Positions 27,045-37,720 of a DNA stretch of 64,000 nt are shown piece after piece (within the stretch, counting starts at the first letter, position 1; the number at the start of each line of letters is the position of its first letter). A program made the position numbers and the translations under genes. Location: contig CP141136.1 of the NCBI GenBank assembly GCA_035236585.1, forward strand, positions 33,068,949-33,132,948. Direction: 5' to 3'. Under the pieces are notes generated by a model that ran no database searches, had not been told where the DNA came from, and saw only the letters and a list, made by a program, of their open reading frames with translations. Source of the stretch: Warburgia ugandensis. Taxonomy: Eukaryota; Streptophyta; Magnoliopsida; Canellales; Canellaceae.

Positions 27045-27300
27045 GCATCAAGTGCCAGCCGGTAATGGAGAAGTTGAAGATGATTTTGTTATTTATTTTC
27101 TTCTTGCAGATGAATATGCATTTGTATATTAGTTTGCAAGGAAGAAATGAAAATCATCTCTAGCTTCTTATAAGTATGGCAACCCTTGCGTTAAGTGCCA
27201 ATCGGCAAGGGGCAAGCTAAAGATGATTTTATTATTTCTTTCCTACTTGTTGGTAAGGAAGAAATGAAAATCATCTCTAGCTTCTTAAAACTATGGCAAC
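27045..27300. repeat. Duplicated hairpin unit in the LINE 5' region (about 143-bp period)
   Basis: GTGCCARYCGGYAAKGG...AAGATGATTTTRTTATTT...GAAATGAAAATCATCTC...TATGGCAACCCT occurs twice (AGATGATTTT at 27078 and 27221). Within each unit AGATGATTTT and AAAATCATCT form the arms of a hairpin. This may be part of the 5' UTR or promoter of the element. Confidence 0.75.
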
Positions 27301-27311
27301 CCTAATATGAC

Positions 27312-28330
27312 ATGAATCGAAAAATGACATTCCCTCCAGCTAGGGCATTCCCCATAAGCAACGCACTGCATCGAATCACGGGTGCAGTGAAAAATGGGCA
27401 AGGGCTGCTAGAGCGTCCCCTCATAAGCAACACCTTACATCAAAACCCATGTGCAGTGAAAAGTGCACATGGGTTCATGCCATGGAGATCGAGAAGGGCA
27501 TTGGTAAATAAGATATCTCCAGAGCATAAGATTCGTATTGCCACATGGAATATAGGGACATTAACAGGTAAGAGTTTGGAGTTATTGGACATGATGAAAT
27601 GTAGGAGAGTCAATATTGCTTGTATTCAAGAAACCAAGTGGAAAAGGGCTAAAGCTATAGAAATTGATGGGTATAACTTATGGTATGTAGGAAAGAATAA
27701 TAACAGAAATGGCGTGGGAATAATAGTGGATAAAGAATTAAAGGATAAAGTTATGGATGTTAAAAGAATTAGTGAAAGAATTATAATAATAATAATTATT
27801 CTAGGAGGGCAAATCATAAATGTTATAAGTGCATACTCACCACAAGTAAGGTTAGAAGATATAATCAAGAGACAGTTTTGGGAAGATATGGAGTGAGTCA
27901 TGCAAAAAATTCCCAATACTGAGGGGATATTTATAAGAGTGGACTTAAATAGCCATGTAGGAAAAGAAAAGGAAGGATATGATAGAATACACAAAGGATA
28001 TGGTATAGGTGAATGAAATGAGATGGGTGAAACTATCCTCGATTTTGCTTTGTCATATAACCTAGCCATTGCAAGTACACTCTTTAAGAAGTGGGATGAA
28101 AACTTAATAACATTTAAAAGTGGATTTCATAAAATCCAAATAAACTTCTCTCTAAACTTAATAGGTATCCAAAAACTATGTGGTGGAACATAAAAGAAGA
28201 GAAAATAACCTTATTCAAAAATAAGCTGATGGTAGAAGAAAACTGGAACTATGAAATAGAAGTAAACACCATGTAGATTAATATTGCTGAGTCCATTAAG
28301 AAAGTGGCAAAAGATGTCTTAGGAGTATAT
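27312..28330 (+). pseudogene. LINE (RTE) apurinic-type endonuclease domain
   Basis: The frame reads TWNIGTLTGKSLELLDMMK (about 27543-27599), then ACIQETKW with the catalytic Glu (about 27618-27641), then GVGIIVDKE and NVISAYSPQ. A single in-frame TGA at 27894 replaces a sense codon, after which the same frame continues with VDLNSHVGKEKEGYD (about 27940-27984) holding the Asp-x-Asn motif. The next part, ILDFALSYNLAIASTLF, is also family-typical. The enzyme nicks target DNA to prime reverse transcription. Stops make this copy inactive, but the decay is moderate. Confidence 0.9.
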
Positions 28331-29656
28331 AAAGGTTAAAAGGAAATTATTAAAGGAAACATGGTAGTGGAGTGAAACAATGCAAAAAGTTATTAAAGAA
28401 AAATGAATGTGTTTTAAAGTATGGTAGAAGACTAGAAATAATGAAAACTATGAACAATATAAGAATTTTAAAAAGGTTTTTAAGAGAATAGTAAGTAAGG
28501 CTAAACTTAAGGCTTATGATGAGCTCTATAATAGACTAAGAACAAGAGAAGGTGAGAAAAATGTGTTTAAACTTGCAAAAGTAAGAGAATGGGAGGGTAA
28601 GGACTTAGACATGTTAGGTGCATTAGAAGTGATGATCAAAGGGTATTAGTCAAAGATAATGAGATCAAACAAAGGTGAGAGACGTGCTTTCAAAAATTGT
28701 TAAATGACAATGGCTCTAAGAATATAGGGATTGAAAATAATATAAATCTAAATAACATTGGATATTATAGATATGAACGTAGGATTAGAAACCTAAAGTG
28801 AAAGAGACCTTGAAAAAGATGAAATCAAGAAAGGGCATGGGGCCCATGGTATACCAATAGAGGTTTGGAAACATATGGGAGATATTGGGGTAGTTTGGTT
28901 GACCAAGTTGTTTAACAAGATTATAAAATCAAAGAAAATGCCTGATGAGTGGAGGAAAAGCTCTATTGTACTAATTTATAAGAATAAAGGAGACATACAG
29001 AGCTACACTAATTATCGAGAGATCAAACTTATGAGCCACACTATGAAACTGTTTGAAAGAGTGATTGAGAAGAGGCTATAACATGAGACTAATGTATAGA
29101 AGAATCAGTTTGGTTTCATGCCTGGGAGGTCTATCATGGAAGCTATTTTTTTACTAAGACAATTGGTAGAGAAATATAAGGAGAGGAGGATTATTGACTT
29201 GGAGAATCTTACGTTAGAGTCCTTAAAGAGTTAATATGGAGGGTGTTACGTGAGAAAGGGGTTTCGTGGGGGTATATAGACATAATTAAAGATATGTATG
29301 AGGGAGTGGTAACAAATGTTAAGCATGCTAATGGTGAGACCAGTGATTTTCCTATCATTGTAGGATTACACGAAGGATTGGCATTGAGTCCATACCTTTT
29401 CAGATTGGTTATGGATGAGTTAACAAAACATCTACACGAGGAGATTCCCTGGTGCATGTTATTTGTAGATGATATAGTTTTAGTTGATGAGACAAGTGAG
29501 GGTGTAAACACAAAGTCAGAGTTATGGAGAGAAGCATTAGAATCTAAAGAATTTAAAATCAGCCTAACTAAGATTGAATATTGGAATGCAATTTTAGTAA
29601 GGAGAGGAGTAAGAGTGGAACACCAGTCAAGATTGACAACAAAGAAGTTCTTGTAG
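28331..29656 (+). pseudogene. LINE (RTE) linker and reverse transcriptase domain
   Basis: The linker leads into VWLTKLFNKIIKSKKMPDEW (about 28893-28952), then IYKNKGDIQSYTNYREIKLM and MKLFERVIEKRL, then QFGFMPGRS after a short frame break (about 29104). The palm motif A region reads IDLEN at about 29195 and has lost the second half of the expected Asp-Leu-Glu-Lys-Ala-Tyr-Asp. GLHEGLALSPYLF (motif B) is at about 29361. The catalytic FVDD box is intact at 29462-29473. The enzyme would copy the element RNA at the nicked target. Frameshifts and the motif A damage make it inactive. Confidence 0.9.
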
Positions 29657-29781
29657 AAAGACCAATTTTGATACTTAGGATTAATGATTCATGAGAGTGG
29701 AGAGATTGAGAGGGATGTTACCTAGAGAATCCAAGTGGGTTGGAACAAATGGAGATGTGCATCTAGAGTTTTGTGTGATCG

Positions 29782-30222
29782 GTGAGTCTAAAAGGAAAAT
29801 TCTATAGGATGGCCATAAGGTTGGCCATGCTCTATGGATCAGAGTGTTGGGCAGTTAAGGAACATCATGCTCTTAGAATGAGTGTAGCAAAAATGAGGAT
29901 GTTGAGATGGATGAATGGTAAGATAAGAAAGGTTAGAATTAGGAATGAAAATATTAGAGAAAATTTAGGGGTAGCACCAATAGGTAACAAGATGAGGGAG
30001 ATTAGACTTAGATGGTTTGAACATATCCAAACGAGACTAAAAATGGAACAGGTTAGAAGGAGTGAGGCAATGCAAGTAGAAGGTTCTAAAAGGGCAAGAG
30101 AAAGGCCCAAAAGAATGTGGATAGAAGTGGTGAGAAAAGATTCAAAAACTTTGGGATTAAATCAAGCCATCGTGCTTAATAGAGAGGAATGGAGGAATAA
30201 GATTCATGTGGCCAACCCCTAA
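29782..30222 (+). pseudogene. LINE (RTE) C-terminal domain
   Basis: An open frame of 146 codons carries AMLYGSECWAVKEHHALRMS (about 29827-29886), MRMLRWMNG and a basic stretch with ERPKRMWIEVV. It ends HVANP and a stop at 30220-30222, just before the GGGATAAGG tail. This is the family-typical RTE C-terminus, and the segment itself is undamaged. It is out of frame with the RT part because of the break near 29656-29780. Confidence 0.85.
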
Positions 30223-30267
30223 TTGGGATAAGGTCTTGATGATGATGATGATTGTCCTAATTGTTTC

Positions 30268-31183
30268 CAAATAAAAGCATGGATAAATAAAATAACAAAG
30301 TAAAGAGAAGGGTTAGAATGATATTACCTGCACTCTCAAATAGCGCATTGATCTATTGATGTGGTTTGTATGCAATGCAAATTCAACTAAATGATCCTCC
30401 AGCTCACTTATCTAACTAATCTAATATATTCTTCCTTATTCTTAAATTAATCTAAGGATCCTAATACTAACTTTAATAAATCCTAAATCTAACTCTAACC
30501 ATGAAAGAGTGTCTAGATTAACTCACTTTGCTTCAAAATTTCATAGTAATCAATGTATTTCAACCACTCAAAGATTTGAGGATAGGTTTGAAGGATTGGA
30601 TCATGAATTACTATGAATACAATTTCCTAAAAATAATTTTATGTGATTGTCCTAGGAGTTGTTATTTTGGGGGGTTTAAGATGCCTACATTGAACACCTA
30701 AAAATATTCCTCCTCTCCTACATCTTCTTAAAAGATTGGATTAAGCTATTCCTACACCTTATTAATGGGGTGTTCATTAATGTCTAGACGCAAGGAATCT
30801 TTGGGTCTTAACCCATCCTAGTTATTTATAGTACACCCTTGAGTGGGCAGATGTTCAACAATAACATCAATAGACTCTCCTCCTTATTATGCCATAACAA
30901 GGAAGGTTTTAGATGAACCTAAACTATCACATTGTGGATCATTTGGTAGATGTGTTAGATTTAAATTGGATATTTCTACTCCAATACAAGGCTCAAATAT
31001 AAATTTAGGAATCATAGGAGGTCCAACTCCAGCTTTCCATTGATAATTATCCATTAAAGGTGTGGTATTCAATAATGCATTCACTTCATCAATGGAACTA
31101 TCAATATCAAAATCATGAAAACTAAAATAAGCTAGATAGGCCTCTAAAGGATCAAAGCTAGAGGATGATAGGGATAGTAGACT
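30268..31183 (-). pseudogene. Athila-like pol stub: protease-RT linker and first part of reverse transcriptase
   Basis: On the minus strand, below the protease, come LPNDPQCDSLGSSKTFLVMA (about 30950-30891, the usual linker before RT) and then a degraded RT start. Leu-Asn-Pro-Ile-Phe, Glu-Asp-Val-Gly-Glu-Glu-Glu and GILNP (about 30740-30670) match LNPxMxxVVxxEVLKLLDAGIIYP. Beyond about 30500 no RT motifs can be followed. The catalytic region, RNase H and integrase are missing, so a deletion between RT and the 3' region is likely. The LINE inserted close to that point. Confidence 0.65.
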
Positions 31184-31603
31184 CTATATCATATTTACTT
31201 CATAAAACTCTTCAGAGCCTAGTTGTCCTGGATTAGAGACATTAAGTTTAATGTCCATGTTCCCAAAGGACAACTGGATGATTCCATTCCTATAATTAAT
31301 TATTACATTTGATATGGGCAAGAATGGATGACCCAAAGTGTTTGAAATTTGATTACCAAGGTCTACTATAGGCTGTGTATCTAAGACTAGGAAGTCTACT
31401 GAAAATACAAATATATCAACCTGAACTACTACATCATCTACAACAGCACATGAAACTTTAACTAACCTATCTACCAATTGTAGTGTGATAGTAGTTCTTT
31501 TCATCTCATCTAAACCTAATTTCTTATATAAAGAATAAGGTAAAAGGTTAACACTTGACCCCAAATCAAGTAATGCCCTATCAATTGTGTGGTATCTAAT
31601 CAC
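31184..31603 (-). pseudogene. Athila-like retropepsin (aspartic protease) domain
   Basis: An open frame of 139 codons holds ALLDLGSSVNLLPYSLYKKL (about 31576-31517) with the catalytic Asp at about 31567 (DLGS in place of the usual D[ST]G, normal for this clade). TLQLVDRLVKV, VVDDVVVQVD, and VDFLVLDTQPIVDLG with LGHPFLP follow. It would cut the Gag-Pol polyprotein. The domain itself is intact, but the polyprotein around it is broken, so it is only part of a pseudogene. Confidence 0.88.
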
Positions 31604-33081
31604 ACATGATATAGCGGAACACCCTGATCTCTATACTTTAGTGGGGTTTTGAAAAGTATTGAGTTGGCTTGCTTAGCAAGATATTCTTTCTTCTACACCT
31701 GATATTTTCTCTTATGGTTGCAGAGATTCTTCAAAAACTTGACATAGGAAGGGGTTTCCTTAATTGTATTAAGCAATGGAATATTTATAGTCACTTGTCT
31801 AAACATATTCATTAACTTATTAAAATTATTCTCCTTCTTAGTATTTTTGAACATTGAGGAAATTGAGCCTTTGGAATAGAATACAGCTTGGGATTAAGGT
31901 GAGGAGAAGTAGGAGGTGGCTATTTCTTCTCTTTTCCCATCCTATTCTTTATAGGGCTTTCATTGTCCTCAACTTCCTCATTATCCTTAGTCCAACCTAC
32001 TTGATTATCTATTAATTTTCCACTCCTAAGGGTAGTTATGGATTGAGTCTATTCAAGAAATGTCCTCCCACTGGAAGTTGTACCAATCTCATACTAGCCT
32101 TTAGGGTTGGGCATAAGTTGACTAGGAAACTTTTCTCGTCCCCTTTTAGAAAGTGTAGTAGAAGGTGGACCCATTTGGTACCTCATCTACGCAAAAGATT
32201 GTGAGTGGGTCTGCACTACTTGTTTAACATCATTGTGGTAATCTTCTATTCTCTACAAAAACAAAGTTAGAGTCTCTTCTAAAGATTATTTCCACTATTT
32301 TGGAGGAAACGAATGTTGTGGTACTAACTACTATGGAAATAGAGGCATTAGGGAAAGGATGATTGGGAACGATCCCGACCAGTCCTCCTTGATTATTTTG
32401 AGACCATGAGAAATTGAGATGCCTAGTCCATGTAGGATTGTAAGTCATAGAATAAGGATTGTTGTTGCTAGGATTTGTAATGCATTTAATGCATTCACTT
32501 GCTCAGAAAAATTTTCAGAAAATATAAGGCTAAAGGGGCATGAAGTGATAAGGTGTGTTGTATTAGAACAAATGGAACAAATGTCAGGTGGAGGTTGCAT
32601 AGCAAACTCTCTAGCCAACACAACTTCTCTTAATTTAGTAAGAAGACTACCAATCCCACACATCCTATATGTCAATATATCTGTTTTGTTATAAGGTGTG
32701 GTGTTCCCCATCTCAAATATCCACCTTTATTTGGAGGTTGTGGACATGTTTCTATTCGAGTAGAATAATCCCATTGCTGAGAATTCTCAAATAGATTTTC
32801 AAAGAAATTTCATGCCTCCACATCAGTCTTGGTCCAGAGTGCCCACCACTAGTAGCATCAATTGTACGTTAGTTTTGTGGTGTTATACCTTAATAAAATA
32901 TTGTATTAGTTACCATTTCTCAAAACCATGGTGCAGACACTTAAGCAATATGTCCTTTTACCTTTTTTAGCATTCATAAAAATGCTCACCCTCTTTTTGT
33001 TAAAAATTTATAATTTCTCCATGGAGAGCATTGATTTTGTGGATTGGAAAGAATTTGTTCAAAAATTTTCTAACTAATTCA
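31604..33081 (-). pseudogene. Athila-like gag, C-terminal part to protease linker
   Basis: From high to low coordinates on the minus strand come KFLNKFFPIHKINALHGEII (about 33067-33008), a Glu-Gly-Glu block and LHHGFEKW (about 32935). NSQQWDYSTRIETCPQPPNK (about 32785-32726) follows, and then a CCHC zinc knuckle CSICSNTTHLITSC (about 32579-32538). TYNPTWTRHLNFSWSQNN comes at about 32445-32390. After a degraded stretch, VTINIPLLNTIKETPSYVKF (about 31789-31730), FLKNLCNHKRKY and KTPLKYRDQG lead into the protease. Several stops and frameshifts are present. Gag forms the particle that packages the element RNA. Confidence 0.85.
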
Positions 33082-33254
33082 TGGGCAGCCTTGGTGTATG
33101 AAGCTCTTATCTATGCAAGGTCTGGGTAAGGGGTGGACCACAAGGGTCTATAGTACGCAGCCTTACCTTGACTCTTTGTAAGAGGCTGAACCCATGACCT
33201 CAAGGTCACATGGCGACAACTTTACCATTGTGCCACATAATGATAGACCCTACG
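33082..33254 (-). mobile_element. Au-type tRNA-derived SINE inserted in Athila gag
   Basis: The minus strand begins CGTAGGGTCTATCATTATG. It has a pol III box A, TGGCACAATGG, and a degenerate box B, GGTTCAGCC. The Au-family body follows (CCTTACAAAGAG-type, AAGGCTGCGTACTATAGACC, CTTGTGGTCCACC, TATGCAAGG-equivalent in reverse). It ends AAGAGCTTCATACACCAAGG and CTGCCCAT. Flanks are TCTAACTAATTCA (33069-33081) and TCTAATGAATTCA (33255-33267), a 13-bp duplication with two mismatches. It uses a LINE for mobility. Removing it rejoins gag in frame. Confidence 0.88.
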
Positions 33255-33267
33255 TCTAATGAATTCA

Positions 33268-33560
33268 GTTATACCTTCACTTTACCCTTTAAAAAAGAAG
33301 GGGAGTAATGGTAGCCTAATAGAGTTGTGAGAAAAATTTTAGTATTTAAATGTCGCACAGATATCAGGGAATTCCTTGACATGGTAGTGGGGAATGTCAT
33401 TATCTAGACCATAAAAATTTAGCAAAAGTTGGATGACACTTAGTTTTAATTCAAAGTGTTCTACATTAGTCCTAGGTAACACTAACTCTACTTGACACCT
33501 AAGTCCTTGCCTAAGTTTACTCAACTTTGTATACAACAAAAATAAGTTGTTGTATACAAT
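33268..33560 (-). pseudogene. Athila-like gag, N-terminal part
   Basis: The minus strand gives VEHFELKLSVIQLLLNFYGL (about 33461-33402), then Asp-Asn-Asp-Ile-Pro-His-Tyr-His, EFPDICATFKY, and after a break NSIRLPLLPFFFKG (about 33330) up to TEFIR at the SINE target site. It matches the Athila Gag N-terminal pattern (FELKPxxIQMLQ, GLPxEDPHxHI, FLEICDTxK, AIRLRLFPFSL). The start codon is not evident. Confidence 0.8.
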
Positions 33561-34667
33561 GGAGCACTTTTTTTTCTTCTGCCTTTTCTAAGGGAAACTT
33601 AAATTAGATAATGCAACCTATATGCTTGTGATGCAAACAAACAAACGCACTCATTAGAAAATAACCCTATGGCAAACAAGTTGAAAGGTTGAATTTTCTT
33701 TATTATATTTGGAGTGGCTTTTTTATGTCTAATCTAAGTAGCTATCCTCTTTTTCAAACTTGCCCTTTTGCTTACTAGTTAGATACTACCTTGATCAACC
33801 GCTTCACACCCTCCTCAATTAATTGTAGTTGATCTAAGTCATTGAACATGTTGGCAGAGCTTATCATTTGAATACCAATGCAGTCGATTAGATAGGGACC
33901 ACTGGAGTTACAATAGGTCGCTCCTTCCAAGAGCTCCCACAAGCTGGCCAGAAAGCTTCTAAGGTCTCTTCTAGATTAATTTTAAATTTAATTGTTGAGG
34001 CTACGGTTATGCCTAAGGTAATGTTCAACCTAGGTGGGCCAAGGAATGGTCATCACATCCGCCCTTCATCTTGTAGGGGTGAATGCCCATACTCATTTAG
34101 TTAAGCATTCCTATGCAATTTGATTAACATATATTCACTTATAGGATGTAAAGTGCCCTAATATGCAAGGAAAGTAGTAAGTCTAATGCAAACCCTAAAA
34201 TGCAATAATTTAAAGAATGCTTTCTATATGCTCTACACTACCATCCACAATGCAACCTAATCTAGGAATTGGAAAGAAGCTAGGGTAGCTTACACTAAGG
34301 TCCTAAAAATAGTCTTCTCATACAACAGTGGGTCCATGTATAGGCTACCTCCTTTTCTAGGTTAGGATGACCCACCCTTGACTATTATTGTTACAACCCT
34401 TTATCTTAAATGAATGAATCACATATATAAATTTACAAGCACATCCTCACTACAATCCACTCAAATAAAAAATAAAATAAAATAGGAAACCATCCTAAGG
34501 TCTTCCTCAAGTCTTTATTCTTCTCCAAATTCCTCACAAATAAAAAGAAAAGTATCAAAATCTTTAGAAACAAGGAAAGTATGCAAAAATAAAAGAAACT
34601 ATCATATATGCAATTCTAAGAGTATGACTAGTGGTAAAGTAAAGAAAATTTAGATTTTAATCAAACT
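33561..34667 (-). other. Athila leader between 5' LTR and gag
   Basis: This is a non-coding leader in the minus sense. Its part at about 34.08-34.66 kb resembles 50.25-50.92 kb, the leader of the second Athila copy (for example ATATGCAAGGAAAGTAGTAA versus ACATGCAAAGCAAACTAATG, and TTACAACCC). The primer site beside the LTR is too degraded here to read. Confidence 0.6.
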
Positions 34668-35479
34668 TCATTGTTAGTACCAAGCAAATATGAGTTTATT
34701 GGAGTATAGAATCAGCAAATACCAGTCCATCCCATGAAGACTCTTTAATAAATAGAGTTAAGAATTTGAGTTTCTTTACTCTAACTAGCTAATAGGGAAA
34801 GAAATCAAGAATTCTAAACTAAAGAAATTAAACCAACTAAAATTAAAGCAAGTAAACATAAGCTATGAAATAAAATAAGAAAACTACTTAAACTAAACTA
34901 ATGCAAAATAACAAAAAGAAAGCAAAGGAAACTAAATTAAACCTAACTAAGGAATGGAAAGGACAATTTCATTAATAACTTCATTACAATTACAAGGAAT
35001 GAAAGAAATAAATCAAGAAAATTGACTTCCTTCATGTGGTCACCATAGGAATCCTTTGTTGTGTCACTCAACAAGTCTCTTTGCATTTCCTCGTCTTCTT
35101 TCATGGGTTTGAACTTTGCTTTATGGTCTTCTTGTTGTATCACTCAACAAGTGCCTATACAATTACATTCAATCCAAAGTACACTAATCTACCACCAAGC
35201 TTTCTCATCTCCTTAACCCAGCATGTCATAAACCCAATGAGATCTTCAACTCTGCTTTAGGAATTAAAAGAGCCATTGACTATCATTACAAGGTGTTCAT
35301 TCTTTTTCTTTATTCCTAAATCCCAAAAGAAAAAGAAGAAAATGGAAAGCTAGAAGAAGATGATGGTTGTGATGACGTGGAAGATGGAAGGTGTGTAAGT
35401 GAAGGAATGGAGAAGGTTGGATAGGGAATGTAATGTAAATAGCAAGAAAAAAGAATAAAAAGAATGGGAGAAGAAGAAG

Positions 35480-35518
<39 letters not shown>

Positions 35519-37040
35519 GGAAATGGGGATGAAAGAGCTTACTTACCCATTCTCCAAAGAATGAACTTTAATCTTGTGGGAGCTTTAGTAAAGGGGATCT
35601 CTTTCCCTCCATTTCACCTAGAATTAGCTTTTAAGTACGAGGAAAAGGTAAGAGATCAAATTTCTTTTTGTCACATCTTATTTATAGATTTTGGGGAAAG
35701 GAAGCCCTAAAAATAGACGATTAAGATTTAAAGATAAAGGGAAGAAAGAATGGTGGATGTCTTAAGGGAGAAAGGCAAGCTAAATAGAAGGGGGAGCATG
35801 AATTCCATTATGGGAAAGTAGGAGAGGATAATGGAAAGACATAAAATGGGAAAGGAAGGAAAAAGGAAGAGAAAGGCTAAGGGAGGGAGGGAATAAGTTG
35901 GGAATGTAAAGAAATAGAAAGAAGAACGAAAGTAGTAGCTTACGATGGAAGGAAGGGAGGTTGAACGGAATTAGCACGTATATCCAAATCAGGGGAAGGC
36001 GTGGAATCCATATTTAGAAAGTGTTTAACTTGAATTTCAAAGTTGGACTATGAATGGAATGAGAAAATGGGAAAATAGAAATGAAGGAAAATGAATTTAA
36101 TAAGGTAGGAAGGAAGATTTGTTTAGGAAAGGAAAGAAGATTGCTTAGAAGGGAAGGAAGAGAAATAGATTAGGACGGTAAGTTGACTTTGGTCAAACTT
36201 AGAAAGTACTAAGTGGGGGGTTGGGGGGGAGGGGGCATCTTTCTTAATTTGAAAAAGTGGGATGAATTTGGAAGGTGGTCAGTTGAAAAGAAATGAAGTA
36301 AGCTATTTGAAAGGTAAGGAATAAGTGGAAATGGAAATGGAAAGAGATAAGGAAAGTAGGAGAAATGGAAAATAAGAGGAAATCAAGGAAGCATGGGATT
36401 CTATTTAGATCTTCGTTAAAACTTCATTTTCTCTCTAACTTTGGCTTGAATTGCCTTAAAATGAATGACCTTGATTCTTATGGATCTTCATATGCTCATG
36501 TGGACCAATTCTACTTCAATATCTTGTATAGATAAGACATCAAATCGTTGGTTGTCTTCTCCCTTTGGTAGAGTAGGAGAGAGAAAATAAGTAAAAAGTC
36601 TTCATATGGTCCCGTTCTTCTTTTATTGTTGAGAAGCTTTTAGTGTATATGATTCTAATGTATATGAATTGAGCTTCTTCCATAAGCTTCCAAAGATGGT
36701 GCAATGTGTGCATGCCCTCATGTATGGGAATTTGCCACATTTTTATCCTTATTAGAATAGAATTTATATATAGGGTTTTTTATTGTTCTACTTTTAACAG
36801 TGACACCCAATGATCATTTTAAACCTTCAGGACTTCATTTGCATGTGACTCCTCAATGTAGCTTGATTTTCAGAATTGCCCTTTTAGGGGTAAAATGGTT
36901 ATTTTTGCACTTTTTTTTTTAATTTGTACCCTAGACCTACAAAACAATATAATTAACACTAACTAGTAATAATTATGTGATTTTTTAGGCTAAATTTTTT
37001 TAAATATAGGGATATATATGTAATATTTCTATACCCATCA
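34668..37040 (-). repeat. 5' LTR of the Athila-like element
   Basis: About 2.37 kb, aligning with 23242-25699 throughout. The outer (right) end is TATACCCATCA, followed at once by the ATTAT duplication. The inner end has decayed to about TCATTGTTAG. A (GAAA)n run at about 35484-35517 and a G-run at 36214-36235 lie inside. Confidence 0.85.
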
Positions 37041-37059
37041 ATTATATTCTTAACCTTAC

Positions 37060-37720
37060 ATTATTGAGTTATATCTTTTATATTATTTATCAAATTGCCC
37101 TCCCACATTTCTATATTCACCTTATATATATATATATATATATATCTTATGTGGGGCATGTGGATGACATTTAACACAAATCCAATAGACATAAGTTTTC
37201 ATGGGTCCCATCATTTAATAGTGAGTTTACTAAATCAATTTGATAAACTTCTTTATCAAATACCGTTTGATTTCTTAATTCCACTCTAGAATAGTCCCTA
37301 CCTAAGTATCATTCTCCATGAAGGTGTGGTTCTCATATTGAGTGTCTCATACTCTTAGTGAGTCAAACATCTATTCTGAAGTACATGAACAATACTAGGT
37401 CTCAATTTAAGATATGGACCTTTCAAGTCTAAGGGCACAAAGGTCATTCTTTGTTTGAAACATTTCTTAAGTTGTGTTCACAAAATGTTCTCATAAGTTA
37501 AAATCATGTTATATGTATAGATACACTATCATGTATATCTGGGGTTTCTACCAAAATAGTTAAGAATGATCATTTCCAATTTTATTGGTAGCATCACATT
37601 TAACAAGTGTGCCTAGAAGTGAATTTCTAATCTTATTCTTGTCCTGTAAATCTCTATCACCTTCACATGAAATTCTTACAATATTCTCTAAAATTTTGAT
37701 TGTCATCTTATGACTAACTA
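37060..37720 (-). repeat. Dispersed repeat R, copy 1
   Basis: The reverse complement matches 49210-49850: CAAGAATAAGATTAGAAATTC-like text, AAATGTTTCAAACAAAG, CTTAGACTTGAAAGGTCCAT (minus sense about 37430-37411), ATTAAATGATGGGACCCATG. The family is not identified. It looks LTR-like (no coding), possibly from a copia or gypsy element. A (TA)n run (about 37123-37145) lies near its left edge. Confidence 0.65.

Larger units (their letters stand above)
26995..30250 (+). mobile_element. RTE-clade LINE, essentially full length
   Basis: It is flanked by a 17-bp target duplication: ATTGTCCTGATTGTTTC (26978-26994) and ATTGTCCTAATTGTTTC (30251-30267), one mismatch. The 3' end is CCTAATTGGGATAAGG, then TTGATGATGATGATG, the ATG-repeat tail typical of plant RTE elements rather than poly(A). 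The 5' region keeps the phrase CCAAGCCCAGATGAAAAAGG. The single ORF runs endonuclease, linker, reverse transcriptase, C-terminal domain and is interrupted by stops and small frameshifts. It is inserted in the Athila internal region and is therefore younger than it. Confidence 0.92.
23237..37045 (-). mobile_element. Athila-like Ty3/gypsy LTR retrotransposon, near full length, with nested LINE and SINE
   Basis: Two related LTRs (23242-25699 and about 34668-37040) lie in the same orientation. They flank minus-strand gag, protease and a stub of reverse transcriptase in the correct 5'-to-3' order. The outer bases are TGATGTG at the left and CCATCA at the right, and the whole is flanked by ATTAT (23237-23241 and 37041-37045), a normal 5-bp duplication. 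The protease motif LLDLGSSVNLLPYS and the gag phrases are Athila-like. Most of pol (RNase H, integrase and most of RT) is absent. The paired LTRs differ by many substitutions and indels, so the insertion is old. The LINE accounts for 3.3 kb of its length and the SINE for 0.17 kb. Confidence 0.88.

Noticed and set aside
27626-28069. 147-codon minus-strand frame
   Set aside because: Antisense shadow of the LINE endonuclease, which has clear conserved motifs on the plus strand.
33098-33240. tRNA-gene-like box A and box B
   Set aside because: These belong to an Au-type SINE with target duplications. No cloverleaf for a working tRNA is present.
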